Source of the DNA: Clostridia bacterium
GTDB lineage: Bacteria > Bacillota > Clostridia > Peptostreptococcales > Acidaminobacteraceae
DNA length: 37,927 nucleotides
NCBI GenBank assembly: GCA_016938815.1
Contig: JAFGTX010000413.1
Coordinates: 1-37,927 of the forward strand
Direction of reading: 5' to 3'
Below, piece after piece: positions 16,928 to 26,116 of this stretch. A model generated the notes under the pieces. The model did not search any database. It was not told where the DNA came from and saw only the letters and a program-made list of their open reading frames with translations. The stretch's first letter is position 1. The number at the start of each line of letters is the position of its first letter. A program made the position numbers and the translations under genes.

Positions 16928-16972
16928 AATGGCAAGGATGCCATTGATTTTTCTTATTTTTATTCAAGGAGG
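16928..16972 (+). promoter_or_regulatory. Dual CsrA-binding sites in the flagellin leader
   Basis: AATGGCA-AGGA-TGCCATT (16928-16945) is a perfect 7-bp hairpin with GGA in its tetraloop and contains the CsrA consensus CAAGGATG. The second GGA is in the ribosome site AAGGAGG (16966-16972), about 32 bases downstream. This spacing and layout match the two-site CsrA control described for Bacillus hag. A bound dimer would cover the ribosome site. Confidence 0.8.
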
Positions 16973-16979
16973 AAGAGTT

Positions 16980-19208
16980 ATGAGAATTAATAACAACTTA
17001 ATGGCGATGAACACTCATCGTGCGATGAATTCAGTATTGGGCTCTCAGTCCAAATCAATGGAAAAATTATCATCAGGTTATAGAATCAACCGTGCTGGCG
17101 ATGACGCTGCTGGTTTAGCTATTTCCGAAAAAATGAGAGGCCAAATCAGAGGTTTGAACCAAGCTTCTAGAAACTCTCAAGATGCTATCTCAATGGTACA
17201 AACTGCTGAGGGTGCATTAAACGAAACTCAAAACATTCTACAAAGAATGAGAGAGTTAGCAGTACAATCTGCCAACGATACTAACGTAAACGCTGACCGT
17301 GATGCGATTCAAAACGAGATTGACCAGTTAGCTACAGAAATCACTAGAATTTCTACTACAACTGAGTTCAACACTCAAAAATTATTGGATGGTTCATTAC
17401 AAAACGTTCAGTTCCAAATCGGTGCTAATGAAAGCCAAAACATGAGAATGTCTGTTGGTGACATGAGTGCAGCTTCGCTTAAAGTCGTAACAGATTCTGT
17501 TGTAATGGGCGAACATGGTGATGCTATCACTGATGTTGAAGCAGATCTTGACTTTGATATCGAAAATGCTGTATTGACTGCAACTTCAGGTGGCGCAGTA
17601 GCTGCTAAGTTAAACGCAACTGCAAGTGGCGTGACTACTACTGGTTTTGTACCTGATATTACTATGCAATTTGCTGAAGGTGTTTCAAACCCTAACAGCG
17701 TAACATTCAATGGCGCTAACGAAATCGCTTTCTCTACAAGTGGCGACATTAACTGGGATCAATTGGTTATCTCAGGTGTGGCTTCAGGTAGCGCAGGTAT
17801 TACTATTTCGAATAATGGTGATACATTGACTATTGATATTGTAGTTATTGCTGCAAGTGGCGCGGCTGGTACAACTACTCATACAATTTCTGATGAGATT
17901 CAAGCGAATTCAGGCGGTGGCTACGTATACGAAGCTCACGGTATGAAATTTGAATTGACAGCGGAAGATTTCGCGTTATTAAGTAGTGGTGGCGATGTAA
18001 CAATCAATTTTGCAGCATCTGGACTTGGTGTTTCTGGTTCGGTACTTGACGTAACTGGTGATGTTGCAACAGCAAGTAATTTCAAGAATAATAACCTTAC
18101 TGGTTCAGGTAGTACTTACACTGCATTTGCAACTGATATTACGTTTACTGAATCTGATCCACAGTTTGATGCAGCGATTACAAACATCAGAATCTCTGGT
18201 GCAAACCTGTACGATTCAGGTGGTACAATTACAGTAACAATTTCAGGCGCAAATGGAACCATTTCTTCAGATGTATATACTATCAGTAGCGGTGGTAACT
18301 GGTCTGGTAACACATTCACTTACGACAACCACGGGGTATCATTTACAATCAATATTAATCATGCTTCTGGATTCGCTGTGGATCAAGACGTAACTTATGC
18401 TGCTGAGTCATACACTGTAGGTAATGCTAACCCATTAGCTTTTACAATTACTGATGATGCGGGCACAGATATTAACCTAAGCGTAACAATGGACGCTGGC
18501 GAATACTCACTTCAAGATATCGCAGACGCGATCAATGCAGCGGGTTCTGGATCTGCAGGTACATTTGGATCTGATATTGCTGTTGTGGACAGTGGTACAA
18601 TCAAATTGAGATCACAATCCACAGGAGCAGATTCTATTATCAACGTTACTGCAGCTGGTGGTTTCTCAGGTATCTTCGATGCAGCGAAAGACGGTGCTGG
18701 TGCTGACACTAGTATCAAGTTAACACTGACTATTGATGGAACAGAGACAATCGTTCAGTCAGGTATTGCACCTACTGCAACTTCTGTAACATTTACTGAA
18801 TCAGGTGGCGCAACTGCTACATTCACTTTAGCAGGCAACATCAATTTAGATAACATTGACATCAGTGATGAATTCAGCGCTTCGTCAATCACTAGAGAAG
18901 TAACTGGTATTGATATTTCTTCTAGAGATGCAGCTTCTTCAGCGATTACTGTAATCAACAATGCGTTGACTACTGTTTCTACTGAAAGATCTAAGTTAGG
19001 TGCTATCCAAAACAGACTTGAGCATACAATTGCTAACCTTGATACTTCTGCCGAAAACTTACAAGCATCAGAATCAAGAATTAGAGACGTAGACATGGCT
19101 AAAGAAATGATGGAATTCACTAAGAACAACATCCTTCAACAAGCTGCTCAATCTATGTTGGCACAAGCTAACCAAGCACCTCAAGGCGTGCTTCAATTGC
19201 TTAGATAG
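16980..19208 (+). CDS. hag: Flagellin, large form with extended central domain
   Basis: This filament subunit has 742 residues; many Firmicute flagellins are 270-500. The N-terminal D0/D1 region (1 to about 150; [55 protein letters not shown]) and the C-terminal region (about 647-742; [37 protein letters not shown]) are highly conserved. The middle, about 500 residues, is Gly/Ser/Thr-rich and beta-strand rich, with two related modules and a flagellin-IN-like hook segment ([16 protein letters not shown]). AAGGAGG and the family N-terminus fix the start at 16980, not the track's 16872. Ser/Thr richness and the neighbouring sugar genes suggest O-glycosylation, which is inferred. Codon use is that of a highly expressed gene. 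Confidence 0.96.
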   Translation: MRINNNLMAMNTHRAMNSVLGSQSKSMEKLSSGYRINRAGDDAAGLAISEKMRGQIRGLNQASRNSQDAISMVQTAEGALNETQNILQRMRELAVQSANDTNVNADRDAIQNEIDQLATEITRISTTTEFNTQKLLDGSLQNVQFQIGANESQNMRMSVGDMSAASLKVVTDSVVMGEHGDAITDVEADLDFDIENAVLTATSGGAVAAKLNATASGVTTTGFVPDITMQFAEGVSNPNSVTFNGANEIAFSTSGDINWDQLVISGVASGSAGITISNNGDTLTIDIVVIAASGAAGTTTHTISDEIQANSGGGYVYEAHGMKFELTAEDFALLSSGGDVTINFAASGLGVSGSVLDVTGDVATASNFKNNNLTGSGSTYTAFATDITFTESDPQFDAAITNIRISGANLYDSGGTITVTISGANGTISSDVYTISSGGNWSGNTFTYDNHGVSFTININHASGFAVDQDVTYAAESYTVGNANPLAFTITDDAGTDINLSVTMDAGEYSLQDIADAINAAGSGSAGTFGSDIAVVDSGTIKLRSQSTGADSIINVTAAGGFSGIFDAAKDGAGADTSIKLTLTIDGTETIVQSGIAPTATSVTFTESGGATATFTLAGNINLDNIDISDEFSASSITREVTGIDISSRDAASSAITVINNALTTVSTERSKLGAIQNRLEHTIANLDTSAENLQASESRIRDVDMAKEMMEFTKNNILQQAAQSMLAQANQAPQGVLQLLR

Positions 19209-19221
19209 TTAAGTAATGTCT

Positions 19222-19257
19222 AGGGTTGATAGGATTCCTATCAACCCTACTTTATTA
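19222..19257 (+). terminator. Intrinsic terminator after flagellin
   Basis: AGGGTTGATAGGA (19222-19234) pairs with TCCTATCAACCCT (19236-19248), followed by a short T-rich tail ACTTTATTATT. It makes flagellin a single-gene unit separate from the modification island. Confidence 0.85.
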
Positions 19258-19308
19258 TTAAGATAAAATTTTACATAGAGAGTGGTTTGGTAGCGGACGA
19301 TTGTCTAT

Positions 19309-19968
19309 ATGAAATTTTTAAACATAGAAAGGGGCGTGAGGAGCGAAAGCTCCATTCTTATGAGAGTATTATTGAATAGCAACGAGTTTATGCAGGTGGA
19401 TAGTGGCAATTTGAGTTATTTTTTTGAGAAACTGGCACTCATCAATCGCTTATTTTCTGATTATAAGATTTATTTAGAGTGTGATGGTGAGGTTGTTGAG
19501 GATGACTACAATGTCTATCTTTCCAAAAACATCGGCCAAAAGGAATACCTTTATATTAAAATTTTTGATGAATTTGACAACGCTGTCAACATGACAGAAG
19601 TATTGACAGAAGCATTGACGATTTTAGAAAATGACATACTTCAGCTCGCAGATGAGTTCTATCTCAACGACTCATCGACTCTATGGAATGCTCTGATAGA
19701 TGTTCTTGGCGGTTTGGATCGCGTATTCTCCATGGTAGATATCACGTCTCATACGATGACCAAGGAAGTGAATTTTACACAATTATTCGAGGGAATCAAC
19801 GCTTATGTGTCAACCTTGAATGAAAAGTTTCTCTTATTGACGGATTACATGAAGATAAAGGATACGGTTGCCATTGCGGACATGCTAAAATGGGAGGTTG
19901 CGAAAACCTTAGAAGCCATGAACAACTTATTTGCAGACGTTTTAATGGGAGGTAGTTATGAAGAATAG
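19309..19968 (+). CDS. Unknown protein upstream of maf
   Basis: I do not recognise this product (219 residues from this start, 202 from the alternative). It is acidic and mostly helical, with no signal peptide or membrane segment. It has an alpha/beta N-terminal half (YKIYLECDGEVVEDDYNVYL) and a long helical C-terminal half (MTEVLTEALTILENDILQLA; FLLLTDYMKIKDTVAIADML), which recalls a binding or adaptor protein. Its 3' end overlaps maf by 11 bases, so a joint role with Maf in flagellin modification is plausible. The start is uncertain. ATG 19309 has no ribosome site. ATG 19360 follows AAAGGGG and a GGAGC-GAAA-GCTCC hairpin that would shorten the spacing to about 11 bases. Confidence 0.75.
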   Translation: MKFLNIERGVRSESSILMRVLLNSNEFMQVDSGNLSYFFEKLALINRLFSDYKIYLECDGEVVEDDYNVYLSKNIGQKEYLYIKIFDEFDNAVNMTEVLTEALTILENDILQLADEFYLNDSSTLWNALIDVLGGLDRVFSMVDITSHTMTKEVNFTQLFEGINAYVSTLNEKFLLLTDYMKIKDTVAIADMLKWEVAKTLEAMNNLFADVLMGGSYEE

Positions 19969-21829
19969 TAACGCAATCATTTTGAAAGAACAACATCCTA
20001 ATATTTATAAAGCGGTTATGGAAATTTCGACTGAACATTCTCGCTACCATGTGACCAAAGAAAGCGACAATCTTGTGATTGAATATGAGGGTGTGGCGCG
20101 TCATGTCCATAGTAGTTATTCAGTGGATTATGAGTGTGAAGTGATTTTTGGAGACCATGATGATATCGATAAATATGAAAAAGTGATTTTTTTAGGCGTC
20201 GGCCTCGGTCATCAAGTGGATTACTTGGTTAATCATTATAAGAAAAAAGATATTTTTCTTTATGAGCCAAATCTAGAGGTTTTTAATGCGTATTTGGATA
20301 CAAAAGATATACCATATAAATGGGTTAAAGGTATTTGTGTCGGCCCTGCGGAAGGCGGCATTGTAAGGTTTCTAGAGACTATAGTTAGAAACAATAATGA
20401 ATCTGTCTTGATTATAGAATTGCCAACTTATAAAAATATTTTTAGAGAAGAAGTCGAACGATTCTACTCGATTTTTCAAAAAGCAGTTGGTGAAAAAAGA
20501 CGTAACATTCACACCAACTATGCTTTTCAGAAAAAGTGGATTGCTAATAGTTTGATTAATTTTTGTGATGTTATAGACACGCCTAATTTCATGGACCCAT
20601 CTATTACCATGTTTAAAAATAAGCCCGTCATCATTGCGGCTTCAGGGCCTTCTATTACCGATGAGATTGATAATCTCAAAAAAATTAAGGCAGAGGGTTT
20701 GGCCTATATCTTTGCGGTGGGTTCCGCTATTACTATTTTAATGAAGCATGGTGTGAAACCAGATGCAACTTTTTCTTATGATCCCGGTGAGACGCAACAT
20801 TTAAATCATGATATTTTAAGAGAAAACAAAATTACTGATATTCCTTTGGTGTTTGGTAGTTCGGTAGGAACTAAGGTTGTCAATCAATATCCAGGCCCCA
20901 AAATTCATATGGTTACCACACAAGATACAACCGCTTTTTATTATCTGAATAAAAATAAGGCGGAACTGATGTCTGATGCACCCTCTATTGCGGTTATTTG
21001 TTTGCAGCTGGTATCAAAATTGGGGTGCAATCCAATTGTATTCGCAGGTCAGAATTTGGCTTATAGAGACAAAAAATGGTATGCAGAGGGTCAAAGAAAA
21101 GGTTATGAGCGACTTAATCAGGACAATCAAGCTCAAAATAACATATTTACAGTGACCAACGTTTATGGAGAAGAAGTGAGCACAACAGGTTCTCTGTTAA
21201 ATTTCAAGCAAGCTTTGGAATTTGTCATTGCAAGACATAAGGGTCCGGATTATTTGAATACGACCAAATACGGTGCACAAATTGAAGGAACCACTTATGT
21301 TGAGTTGGATCAAATCATAGAAGAGCGTTTGACGGTGCCAGTGGTTGATCCGGACTGGTATAAGAAAATCCCTTACGAGTCTTATGGGGTAGACCAAATC
21401 AAAGAGAAAAATGACATTATGTTCCAAGCGATGCCAAAGTTTGAGCAGACGGTGGTTGATATTCAAAAGGGTATTAAAAAACTGGAACGACTGATTAAAA
21501 ATAACAATATGAAACAGGCGGAAAAATCCTTTAAGGACTTAGACGATCTGTTCGATCAATTGAAAAAGAATAGAATTTATAATGTTTATATTGTTCCGAT
21601 GAACCGCGTGCATTACGAAAAGTTGGGTAGCGAAATTGCACGGGCGAAAGCCAAGAGTGTCGATACGGCCAAAGCAAAGATGATGTTAGAGTCGTATACA
21701 AAGTACATTAATATTTGCAAAGTGGATTATATGAAGCTTAGACCGATACTTTTCAAATTCATTAAGCATCTTCACAACATTTTAGGTTTACTGGAGAAAA
21801 AGCAGCAAGCACGAAGTCAACAAGCCTAG
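19958..21829 (+). CDS. maf: Motility-associated factor (Maf) glycosyltransferase, DUF115/MptE-like
   Basis: Maf proteins transfer nonulosonic acids or similar sugars to Ser/Thr of flagellin before export. The 623-residue length is typical. The N-terminal region includes YEKVIFLGVGLGHQVDYLV (about residues 71-89). The central DUF115 fold begins at about 222 with KPVIIAASGPSI, the nucleotide-binding-type turn, and continues through FAVGSAITILMKHGVKPD and SDAPSIAVICLQLVSKLGC. The C-terminal third is helical and basic. GGGAGG inside the previous gene supplies the ribosome site and the two genes overlap by 11 bases. Its place directly after flagellin supports flagellin as the acceptor. The donor sugar is presumably made by the genes that follow, which is an inference. 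Confidence 0.9.
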   Translation: MKNSNAIILKEQHPNIYKAVMEISTEHSRYHVTKESDNLVIEYEGVARHVHSSYSVDYECEVIFGDHDDIDKYEKVIFLGVGLGHQVDYLVNHYKKKDIFLYEPNLEVFNAYLDTKDIPYKWVKGICVGPAEGGIVRFLETIVRNNNESVLIIELPTYKNIFREEVERFYSIFQKAVGEKRRNIHTNYAFQKKWIANSLINFCDVIDTPNFMDPSITMFKNKPVIIAASGPSITDEIDNLKKIKAEGLAYIFAVGSAITILMKHGVKPDATFSYDPGETQHLNHDILRENKITDIPLVFGSSVGTKVVNQYPGPKIHMVTTQDTTAFYYLNKNKAELMSDAPSIAVICLQLVSKLGCNPIVFAGQNLAYRDKKWYAEGQRKGYERLNQDNQAQNNIFTVTNVYGEEVSTTGSLLNFKQALEFVIARHKGPDYLNTTKYGAQIEGTTYVELDQIIEERLTVPVVDPDWYKKIPYESYGVDQIKEKNDIMFQAMPKFEQTVVDIQKGIKKLERLIKNNNMKQAEKSFKDLDDLFDQLKKNRIYNVYIVPMNRVHYEKLGSEIARAKAKSVDTAKAKMMLESYTKYINICKVDYMKLRPILFKFIKHLHNILGLLEKKQQARSQQA

Positions 21830-21839
21830 TGGGGGTTTT

Positions 21840-22388
21840 ATGAGTCAATTGAGAAAGCATTTAAAAAGAACACTAGGAACACGCCTCCGGTCCGCGGTGG
21901 CACGGCGAAAATTGGGGCAGTTTGGTGAGGGTATTTTTATTGAAAAAAACGTTCAATTTATGCGTTATCCTCAAAACATTACCATTGGCGGAGATGTTAT
22001 TTTAAAAGAAGGTGCTAAGATTTGCCCCTGTAATGAAAAAGCAAAAATTAGTATAGGGGAGCGAACTACGATTGGCTACCACACCTTTCTTTTTGCATCC
22101 GAACACATATCGATTGGGTCTGACTGCATGATTGCGCCTTTTGTGTACATTGTCGATAGCGATCATCGTACAAAGAAAGGGATCAACATGAACTTACAGG
22201 GCAATGAAACGGCGCCCATTCATATTGGTAATGATGTATGGATTGCCAGTAATGTTACTATCTTAAAAGGTGTTACGATTCATGATGGAGCTGTAATTGC
22301 AGCGAATTCTGTAGTGACTAAGGATGTACCATCCAATAAAATTTACGGTGGAACGCCGGCAAAGGAGATTGGGGAAAGAAATGAGTAG
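21840..22388 (+). CDS. Hexapeptide-repeat acyltransferase (WbbJ/maltose O-acetyltransferase type)
   Basis: The 182-residue protein has left-handed beta-helix hexapeptide repeats from about residue 45 (ITIGGDVILKEGAKI, ISIGERTTIGYHTFL, IHIGNDVWIASNVTIL, AVIAANSVVTKDVPSN). It ends with the family-typical IYGGTPAKEIGE. The DSDHRTKK segment supplies the catalytic-type His. It probably acetylates a sugar or sugar nucleotide with acetyl-CoA. GTGGGGG lies just before the ATG. The gene overlaps the next by eight bases, which puts it in the same translation-coupled set. Confidence 0.88.
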   Translation: MSQLRKHLKRTLGTRLRSAVARRKLGQFGEGIFIEKNVQFMRYPQNITIGGDVILKEGAKICPCNEKAKISIGERTTIGYHTFLFASEHISIGSDCMIAPFVYIVDSDHRTKKGINMNLQGNETAPIHIGNDVWIASNVTILKGVTIHDGAVIAANSVVTKDVPSNKIYGGTPAKEIGERNE

Positions 22389-23091
22389 AATTGGAGCAAT
22401 TGTTTTATCCAGATATTCTTCCACAAGGCTTCCGGGAAAAGCTTTGATGGAAATAGAGAACAAGAAAATCTTGGAGTATATTATCGAACGTCTACAGACG
22501 GTTTTACCACTTCATGATATTGTCATAGCGACATCAGACGAAGATTCGGACAATCAGATTGAGTGTTTTTGTCAAGAACGCGGCATTCGCTGCTATAGAG
22601 GTGATTTGGATGATGTGGCAAAACGGTTTTACGATGCCGCAAGGTTTGGTGGATTTGATTACGCGATTCGTATCAATGGAGACAACGTTTTAATAGATAC
22701 GGATGTTTTAAAAGATATGATTGATATATGCAAAACGAAGGCCTATGACTTTCTTTCCAATGTCAAAGGCAGAACCTTTCCAAAGGGTATGAGCGTTGAA
22801 ATTGTCAATGTGCCTTACTATGAAGCTTTGCTGGATGTCATCGAGACTTCGGACTATTTTAAAGAACATGTGATGGTGTATCTGTATGAACACGGATCGC
22901 AAGAAAGGCATTATTATTACATGAATACAACTTTTCCTGAGGCTGCAGGCATCCAGTTTGCGCTGGATACAAAGGAAGATTTTGAGAATATACGGCGTAT
23001 TATTTCTAAGTTTAAGAGACCGCACTTTGAATATAATATGAAGGAAATCTTTGAAATCTGGAAGGAGAATACTTGTGACCATAAACTTTAA
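22381..23091 (+). CDS. SpsF/NeuA-type cytidylyltransferase
   Basis: The 236-residue protein carries the N-terminal nucleotide-binding signature AIVLSRYSSTRLPGKAL (residues 6-22) of the CMP-sugar synthetase family PF02348, then VIATSDEDSDNQIE and RINGDNVLIDTDVL, the metal-site strand (about 100-113). It is closest in style to SpsF, which activates a nonulosonic acid to its CMP form. The ATG at 22381 begins inside the last codons of the acyltransferase; the track start at 22324 lies deep in that gene. GGGGAAAG is the ribosome site. The next gene is the NulO synthase, an SpsE-SpsF-like pairing seen in spore-coat and flagellar sugar loci. Confidence 0.85.
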   Translation: MSRIGAIVLSRYSSTRLPGKALMEIENKKILEYIIERLQTVLPLHDIVIATSDEDSDNQIECFCQERGIRCYRGDLDDVAKRFYDAARFGGFDYAIRINGDNVLIDTDVLKDMIDICKTKAYDFLSNVKGRTFPKGMSVEIVNVPYYEALLDVIETSDYFKEHVMVYLYEHGSQERHYYYMNTTFPEAAGIQFALDTKEDFENIRRIISKFKRPHFEYNMKEIFEIWKENTCDHKL

Positions 23092-24091
23092 AGGTAAGCA
23101 TGGCCCCTTGTTGATTGCTGAAATCGGTGGTAATCATGAAGGGGATTTTGAGTATGCCAAGAGATTGACGCAATTGGCGATTGATACAGATGTTGATTAT
23201 ATTAAATTTCAACTTTATAGTGGTGATACATTGGTTTCTTCCGTGGAGAATCCAGATAGGAACAAACATTTTAAAAAATTTGAATTGACTAAGGCGCAAA
23301 ATATTGAATTGGCGGAGATGGTAAAGGCTGCTGGTATTGGTTATATGGCGTCGGTGTGGGATGAAGAAGTATTGTCGTGGATTGATCCTTACATGGATAT
23401 TTACAAAATTGGAAGCGGTGATTTGACGGCTTTTCCGGTGTTGAAAACAACGAGTCTCTATCGCAAACCGATGATTGTCTCGACGGGTCTTTCAACAGAG
23501 GGTGATGTTTTAGAAGTGGTAGATTACATCCGTTCATTGGATGATTATTATAAGTCAGAGGATAGTTTGGCGTTGTTACAGTGTACTAGCATGTATCCGA
23601 TTGCCATGTCGGATGCCAATCTTGACGTCGTTCAGCGCTTAAAAGATCTGACGGGTTTACCGGTAGGGTATTCAGATCATACGGTTGGCAGTCAGGCGCT
23701 CAAATACGCCTATGCGATGGGTGCTCAGATTTTAGAGTTTCACTTTACAGATACCAGAGAGGGCAAACTCTTTAGAGACCATCAGGTGTCGTTGATTCCG
23801 TCGGAAGTCAAAGGTTTGATTGAGGAGCTGGCGATGATTCAGGTGTTGAAGGGCAATCCGGTTAAAGAACCACTGGAAATCGAGAAGGAAGCCAATCATG
23901 TGGAGACCTTTAGAAGAGCGGTTTATCCGAGTCGAGATATCCAAGCTGGTGAAATCTTGACAAAGGAAAATTTAACGGTGCTTAGACCCAATCGAGGTAT
24001 TGATGCTCGGGCATTTGACCAAGTTTTAGGCAAAGTTATCAAGGAAGACGTGAAGAAGCACCAACGCTTATCCTGGGAGATGATGAAATGA
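23075..24091 (+). CDS. NeuB-family nonulosonic acid synthase
   Basis: NeuB-type enzymes condense phosphoenolpyruvate with a hexosamine derivative to give sialic, legionaminic or pseudaminic acids. The 338-residue product has the TIM-barrel signatures LLIAEIGGNHEGDF (about residues 11-24), DIYKIGSGDLTAFPVL and GYSDHTVGSQALKYA. A C-terminal SAF/antifreeze-like domain follows (RRAVYPSRDIQAGEIL to the end, about 280-338). Start choice: the track uses TTG 23051, but AAGGAG at 23062-23067 points to GTG 23075 (MTINFKGK). It overlaps the cytidylyltransferase by 17 bases and the next gene by 4 (ATGA). I cannot tell NeuB, LegI and PseI apart by eye. Confidence 0.9.
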   Translation: MTINFKGKHGPLLIAEIGGNHEGDFEYAKRLTQLAIDTDVDYIKFQLYSGDTLVSSVENPDRNKHFKKFELTKAQNIELAEMVKAAGIGYMASVWDEEVLSWIDPYMDIYKIGSGDLTAFPVLKTTSLYRKPMIVSTGLSTEGDVLEVVDYIRSLDDYYKSEDSLALLQCTSMYPIAMSDANLDVVQRLKDLTGLPVGYSDHTVGSQALKYAYAMGAQILEFHFTDTREGKLFRDHQVSLIPSEVKGLIEELAMIQVLKGNPVKEPLEIEKEANHVETFRRAVYPSRDIQAGEILTKENLTVLRPNRGIDARAFDQVLGKVIKEDVKKHQRLSWEMMK

Positions 24092-24723
24092 TTTTTCCTT
24101 TAACACAATTTTACATTAAAACATGGCGGCCAAGTTTTAATGGTTTTTTGACGAGAATGCTTTACTCGGGCAAACGCGTTAAAATAGGTAAAAATTTCAA
24201 AGCGGCAACCGTGCCTAAAATGATTGTCGATGCCAATTGCCAATTGATTATTGGAGACAACGTAGAATTTAGACGTCATGTGGAGGTGCGGAGTCATGGG
24301 CAATCTCAAATCCAGATTGAAGACAACGTAAGAATCGACAGAGGTGTACGTTTGCTGGCAGCCAATGATTCTAGAATCACCTTAAAAAAGGGTGCGCGTG
24401 TAGGACTTTATACCGTCTTTAACGGTGGTAGTTCCATTACCATCGGGGAGAAGGTCCTAATATCGGGTTTCGTTTATCTACAAACCAGTATGCATGCGTT
24501 TGAAGATAAGAAACGCTACATTCAGGATCAAGGCTATCATCATGCGCCGATTACGTTGGAGGATGGTGCGTGGCTGGGGACGCATGTGGTGATTATGCCG
24601 GGTGTTACCCTTGGAAAAGGCACCGTTGTGGGCAGCAATGCGGTTGTGACAAAGTCATTTGATGATAATGAAGTGGTTATAGGTATTCCTGGAAAAGCAT
24701 TGGAGAAAAATTATGAAGAATAG
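24088..24723 (+). CDS. Hexapeptide-repeat acyltransferase
   Basis: This is a second left-handed beta-helix protein of 211 residues. Repeats run from about residue 45 (LIIGDNVEFRRHVEV, IQIEDNVRIDRGVRL, ITLKKGARVGLYTV, ITIGEKVLISGFVYL) to GAWLGTHVVIMPGVTLGKG and VVGSNAVVTKSF, ending GIPGKALEKNYEE. MHAFEDKKR supplies the catalytic-type His loop. It is probably an O- or N-acetyltransferase for the island's sugar. Its ATG overlaps the synthase stop by 4 bases, and its end overlaps the GT2 gene by 11, so translation is likely coupled. It is not a recent copy of the acyltransferase at 21840; the sequences differ throughout. Confidence 0.87.
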   Translation: MIFPLTQFYIKTWRPSFNGFLTRMLYSGKRVKIGKNFKAATVPKMIVDANCQLIIGDNVEFRRHVEVRSHGQSQIQIEDNVRIDRGVRLLAANDSRITLKKGARVGLYTVFNGGSSITIGEKVLISGFVYLQTSMHAFEDKKRYIQDQGYHHAPITLEDGAWLGTHVVIMPGVTLGKGTVVGSNAVVTKSFDDNEVVIGIPGKALEKNYEE

Positions 24724-26101
24724 TCCTGTGGTTACAATCTATATTACCAATTATAATTATGCCAAATATATTCAGCAGAGTATTGAAAGTGTGCTGAAAC
24801 AGACTTATAAGGATTATGAACTCATCATCATTGATGATGGGTCAACGGATAACAGTAAGGAAATCATTGAACAATACCGTGAATATCCCAATGTCCGGAT
24901 TGTTTATCAAAAGAATAAAGGGCTTAATATCACTAATAACATTGCTATGCGTTTGGCTTCGGGTCAGTATCTCGTTCGGTTGGACGCGGATGATTATTGG
25001 GATATAGAATACTTGGAAAAAGTGGTGGAGAAAATGGAATCAGACCCTGAAATCGGTTTGGTGTTCCCTGACTACTACTACGTGGATTCAGATGGTAAGA
25101 TGACAGGTGTAGAAAAGCGTTTTAACTTTGAAGAGGAAGTCACTTTGTATGATTTACCGGCGCATGGCGCCTGTACGCTTATTAGACTTGAGTTTCTCAG
25201 ACGTCTTGGTGGATACAATGAAAGTTTTGCATGTCAAGATGGATACGACCTGTGGCTGAAATTCATCAGTAGCCATAAAGTGGCAAACGTCAATACACCT
25301 CTATTCTATTACAGAAGGCACGGCAATAACCTTACGACAAATGAAGAGCGTATTTTGAGTACTCGTAAAAGGATAAAGCAGACGTTCTTAGAAGATCATA
25401 TAGGTGATATACCTAAGACGGTAGCGATTATTCCGATTAGAAGTAATTATATTGGTAAAGAGAATTGGCCGCTATTTCAAGTGGATCACCAAACGGTGGT
25501 TGAGAAAAAGGTGGCTATGCTTGAACGCGTAAAGGGTATTGAGAAAATTGTCGTTACCAGTTCTGAAAAGGTTTTACTGGAGACGTTGACAGACTTGTTT
25601 AAAGATAACTCGCGTGTTGTAATTTCGGAACGTCCAAGCAGTTCATCGCAATATAATGAATCATTGGTGGCGACACATCAATATTTATTGAGCAAATACG
25701 CCTATGATTTTGACGATATCAAACATGTGTTGACGGTTTCTCTAGAATATCCTTTGGTAAAAGAAGATACGGTGGAAGAACTTATTAACACGATGGTCAT
25801 TTTTGGTGCAGATGCAACCATCAGTGTAAGACCAAACAGTCAAATGCACTACCAGCATACTGGTAATGGCTTGCAACCGATTTTAAATCAAGAGCGATTT
25901 ACCAAGTTGGAGCGTGAAGCACTTTATACAGGTTCGGGTGGATTGATTCTCACGAACAAAGAAATGCTGATTCGTCAAAATAAATTGATTGTTGGACGGA
26001 TTAGTCATGTTATTGTAGAGGAAAAGGCGGCACTATGTATTAATAGTGCGTTTAATTTTGAGATTTATAAAATGCTTATTGGTACGGGAGATAAATTGTA
26101 A
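24713..26101 (+). CDS. GT2 glycosyltransferase fused to a degenerate NeuA-like domain
   Basis: The 462-residue protein has two domains. Residues 1 to about 230 are a family-2 glycosyltransferase: VTIYITNYNYAKYIQQSIES, ELIIIDDGSTDNS, and the DxD-type VRLDADDYWD, then the acceptor loop QDGYDLWLKF. Residues about 236-462 resemble CMP-sialate synthetases in strand order: VAIIPIRSNYIGKENWP in place of the IPARGGSKGIPGKN loop, VLTVSLEYPLVKEDTVEELI, ATISVRPNSQ, GSGGLILTN and ALCINSAFNFEIYKML, where family members have DIDTEEDF. Several catalytic-type residues appear lost, so this half may bind rather than activate sugar. The start overlaps the upstream gene by 11 bases. Confidence 0.82.
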   Translation: MKNSPVVTIYITNYNYAKYIQQSIESVLKQTYKDYELIIIDDGSTDNSKEIIEQYREYPNVRIVYQKNKGLNITNNIAMRLASGQYLVRLDADDYWDIEYLEKVVEKMESDPEIGLVFPDYYYVDSDGKMTGVEKRFNFEEEVTLYDLPAHGACTLIRLEFLRRLGGYNESFACQDGYDLWLKFISSHKVANVNTPLFYYRRHGNNLTTNEERILSTRKRIKQTFLEDHIGDIPKTVAIIPIRSNYIGKENWPLFQVDHQTVVEKKVAMLERVKGIEKIVVTSSEKVLLETLTDLFKDNSRVVISERPSSSSQYNESLVATHQYLLSKYAYDFDDIKHVLTVSLEYPLVKEDTVEELINTMVIFGADATISVRPNSQMHYQHTGNGLQPILNQERFTKLEREALYTGSGGLILTNKEMLIRQNKLIVGRISHVIVEEKAALCINSAFNFEIYKMLIGTGDKL

Positions 26102-26116
26102 AATTGGAGGCAACGT

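Noticed and set aside
18755-19132. 125-aa minus-strand ORF opposite flagellin
   Set aside because: Antisense to the conserved C-terminal flagellin region, with shadow-type composition (Leu/Ser/Val-rich) and no ribosome site.
19261-19306. Possible sigma-D promoter for the sugar island (TAAA with GCGGACGAT)
   Set aside because: Spacing is about 26 bases and the -10 is a poor match.
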